The translations under genes and the position numbers were made by a program. A stretch of DNA of 5,723 nt, from assembly GCA_023252095.1 (NCBI GenBank), contig JAHEXN010000226.1, forward strand, positions 1-5,723, written 5' to 3'. The notes under the pieces were generated by a model that was not told the origin of the DNA, made no database searches, and worked only from the letters and a program-made list of their open reading frames with translations. Shown one piece after another: positions 5,524 through 5,723 of the stretch. Source of the DNA: Actinomycetes bacterium (GTDB lineage Bacteria > Actinomycetota > Actinomycetes > Propionibacteriales > Nocardioidaceae). Numbering within the stretch: position 1 is the first letter of the stretch; each line of letters begins with the position of its first letter.

Positions 5524-5723
5524 CAGCGCTGGTGACGCGCGCCGGCCGGCACCGGCGTGGCCGCGAGGACCCGGGCCACCGCGTCGTCGCCCGTCCCCCG
5601 GTGCGTGGCGATGCGGTGCGCGAGCACGGGTGGGGCGAGCGCCGCCAGGTCGTCCGGCAGCACGAACTCGCGCCCGTGCACGTACGCGCGAGCCTTGCCG
5701 GCACGCACCAGGTGGAGGGCGGC
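5523..5723 (-). CDS. MoxR-family AAA+ ATPase, C-terminal fragment
   Basis: Only the last 66 residues are present; the gene enters from the right edge. They match the end of the AAA lid domain of MoxR ATPases: AALHLVRAGKARAYVHGRE, followed by FVLPDDLAALAPPVLAHRI, corresponding to the family pattern of an Arg/Lys-rich helix, G-R-x-[FY]-V-x-P-x-D-[LV] and a final V-L-x-H-R. Walker A and B motifs lie outside the window and cannot be checked. The TGA (5525-5523) shares one base with the DUF58 start codon. MoxR ATPases act as chaperone-like assembly factors with vWA/DUF58 partners encoded next to them, as here. The frame is open to the edge, and the internal GTG at 5708 is not the true start. Confidence 0.85.
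   Translation of the reverse strand, partial: AALHLVRAGKARAYVHGREFVLPDDLAALAPPVLAHRIATHRGTGDDAVARVLAATPVPAGARHQR

Overview
The window is high-GC DNA with strong G/C third-position bias. Its protein families (a DUF3488-type transglutaminase, DUF58 and MoxR operon, and a short MerR regulator with a C-terminal Cys pair), its GTG starts and its apparent leaderless starts point to an actinomycete. The intergenic repeat at 620-717 reminds me of dispersed repeats in Nocardioidaceae such as Aeromicrobium and Nocardioides, but that is memory and inference, not a search result.

Left part (1-2134), small redox genes. A possible partial membrane-protein gene runs leftward off the window (110 to 1). Divergent from it is a 150-aa flavodoxin/FMN-reductase-like protein (158-610). 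It converges on a thioredoxin-reductase-like flavoprotein (716-1663, minus strand), and a composite inverted repeat (620-717) fills the gap and supplies part of the flavoprotein's stop codon. Upstream of the flavoprotein, a MerR-family regulator (1730-2134) is transcribed the other way. The shared control region holds a perfect 24-bp palindrome (1715-1738). On the minus strand this sits between a -35-like TTGACT and a -10-like GATCCT exactly 19 bp apart, the stretched spacing expected of a MerR-activated promoter. The regulator's own ATG lies inside the palindrome and has no ribosome binding site, so its mRNA is probably leaderless and the operator probably also autorepresses. The likely picture is a one-regulator, one-target redox switch.

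Right part (2145-5723), one leftward operon with tight gene junctions: the C-terminal end of a MoxR-type AAA+ ATPase (enters from the right edge, ends 5523), a DUF58 membrane protein (5523-4339) and a multi-pass membrane protein with an extracytoplasmic transglutaminase-like domain (4352-2145). This is a widely conserved gene set, usually interpreted as a chaperone/vWA-like module working with a cell-envelope transglutaminase-like protein. It converges with the MerR gene across a 10-bp gap.

No tRNA, rRNA, CRISPR array, insertion sequence or phage gene was seen. The part most worth checking is the MerR operator and flavoprotein pair; I see no clear evidence of a wholly new system.
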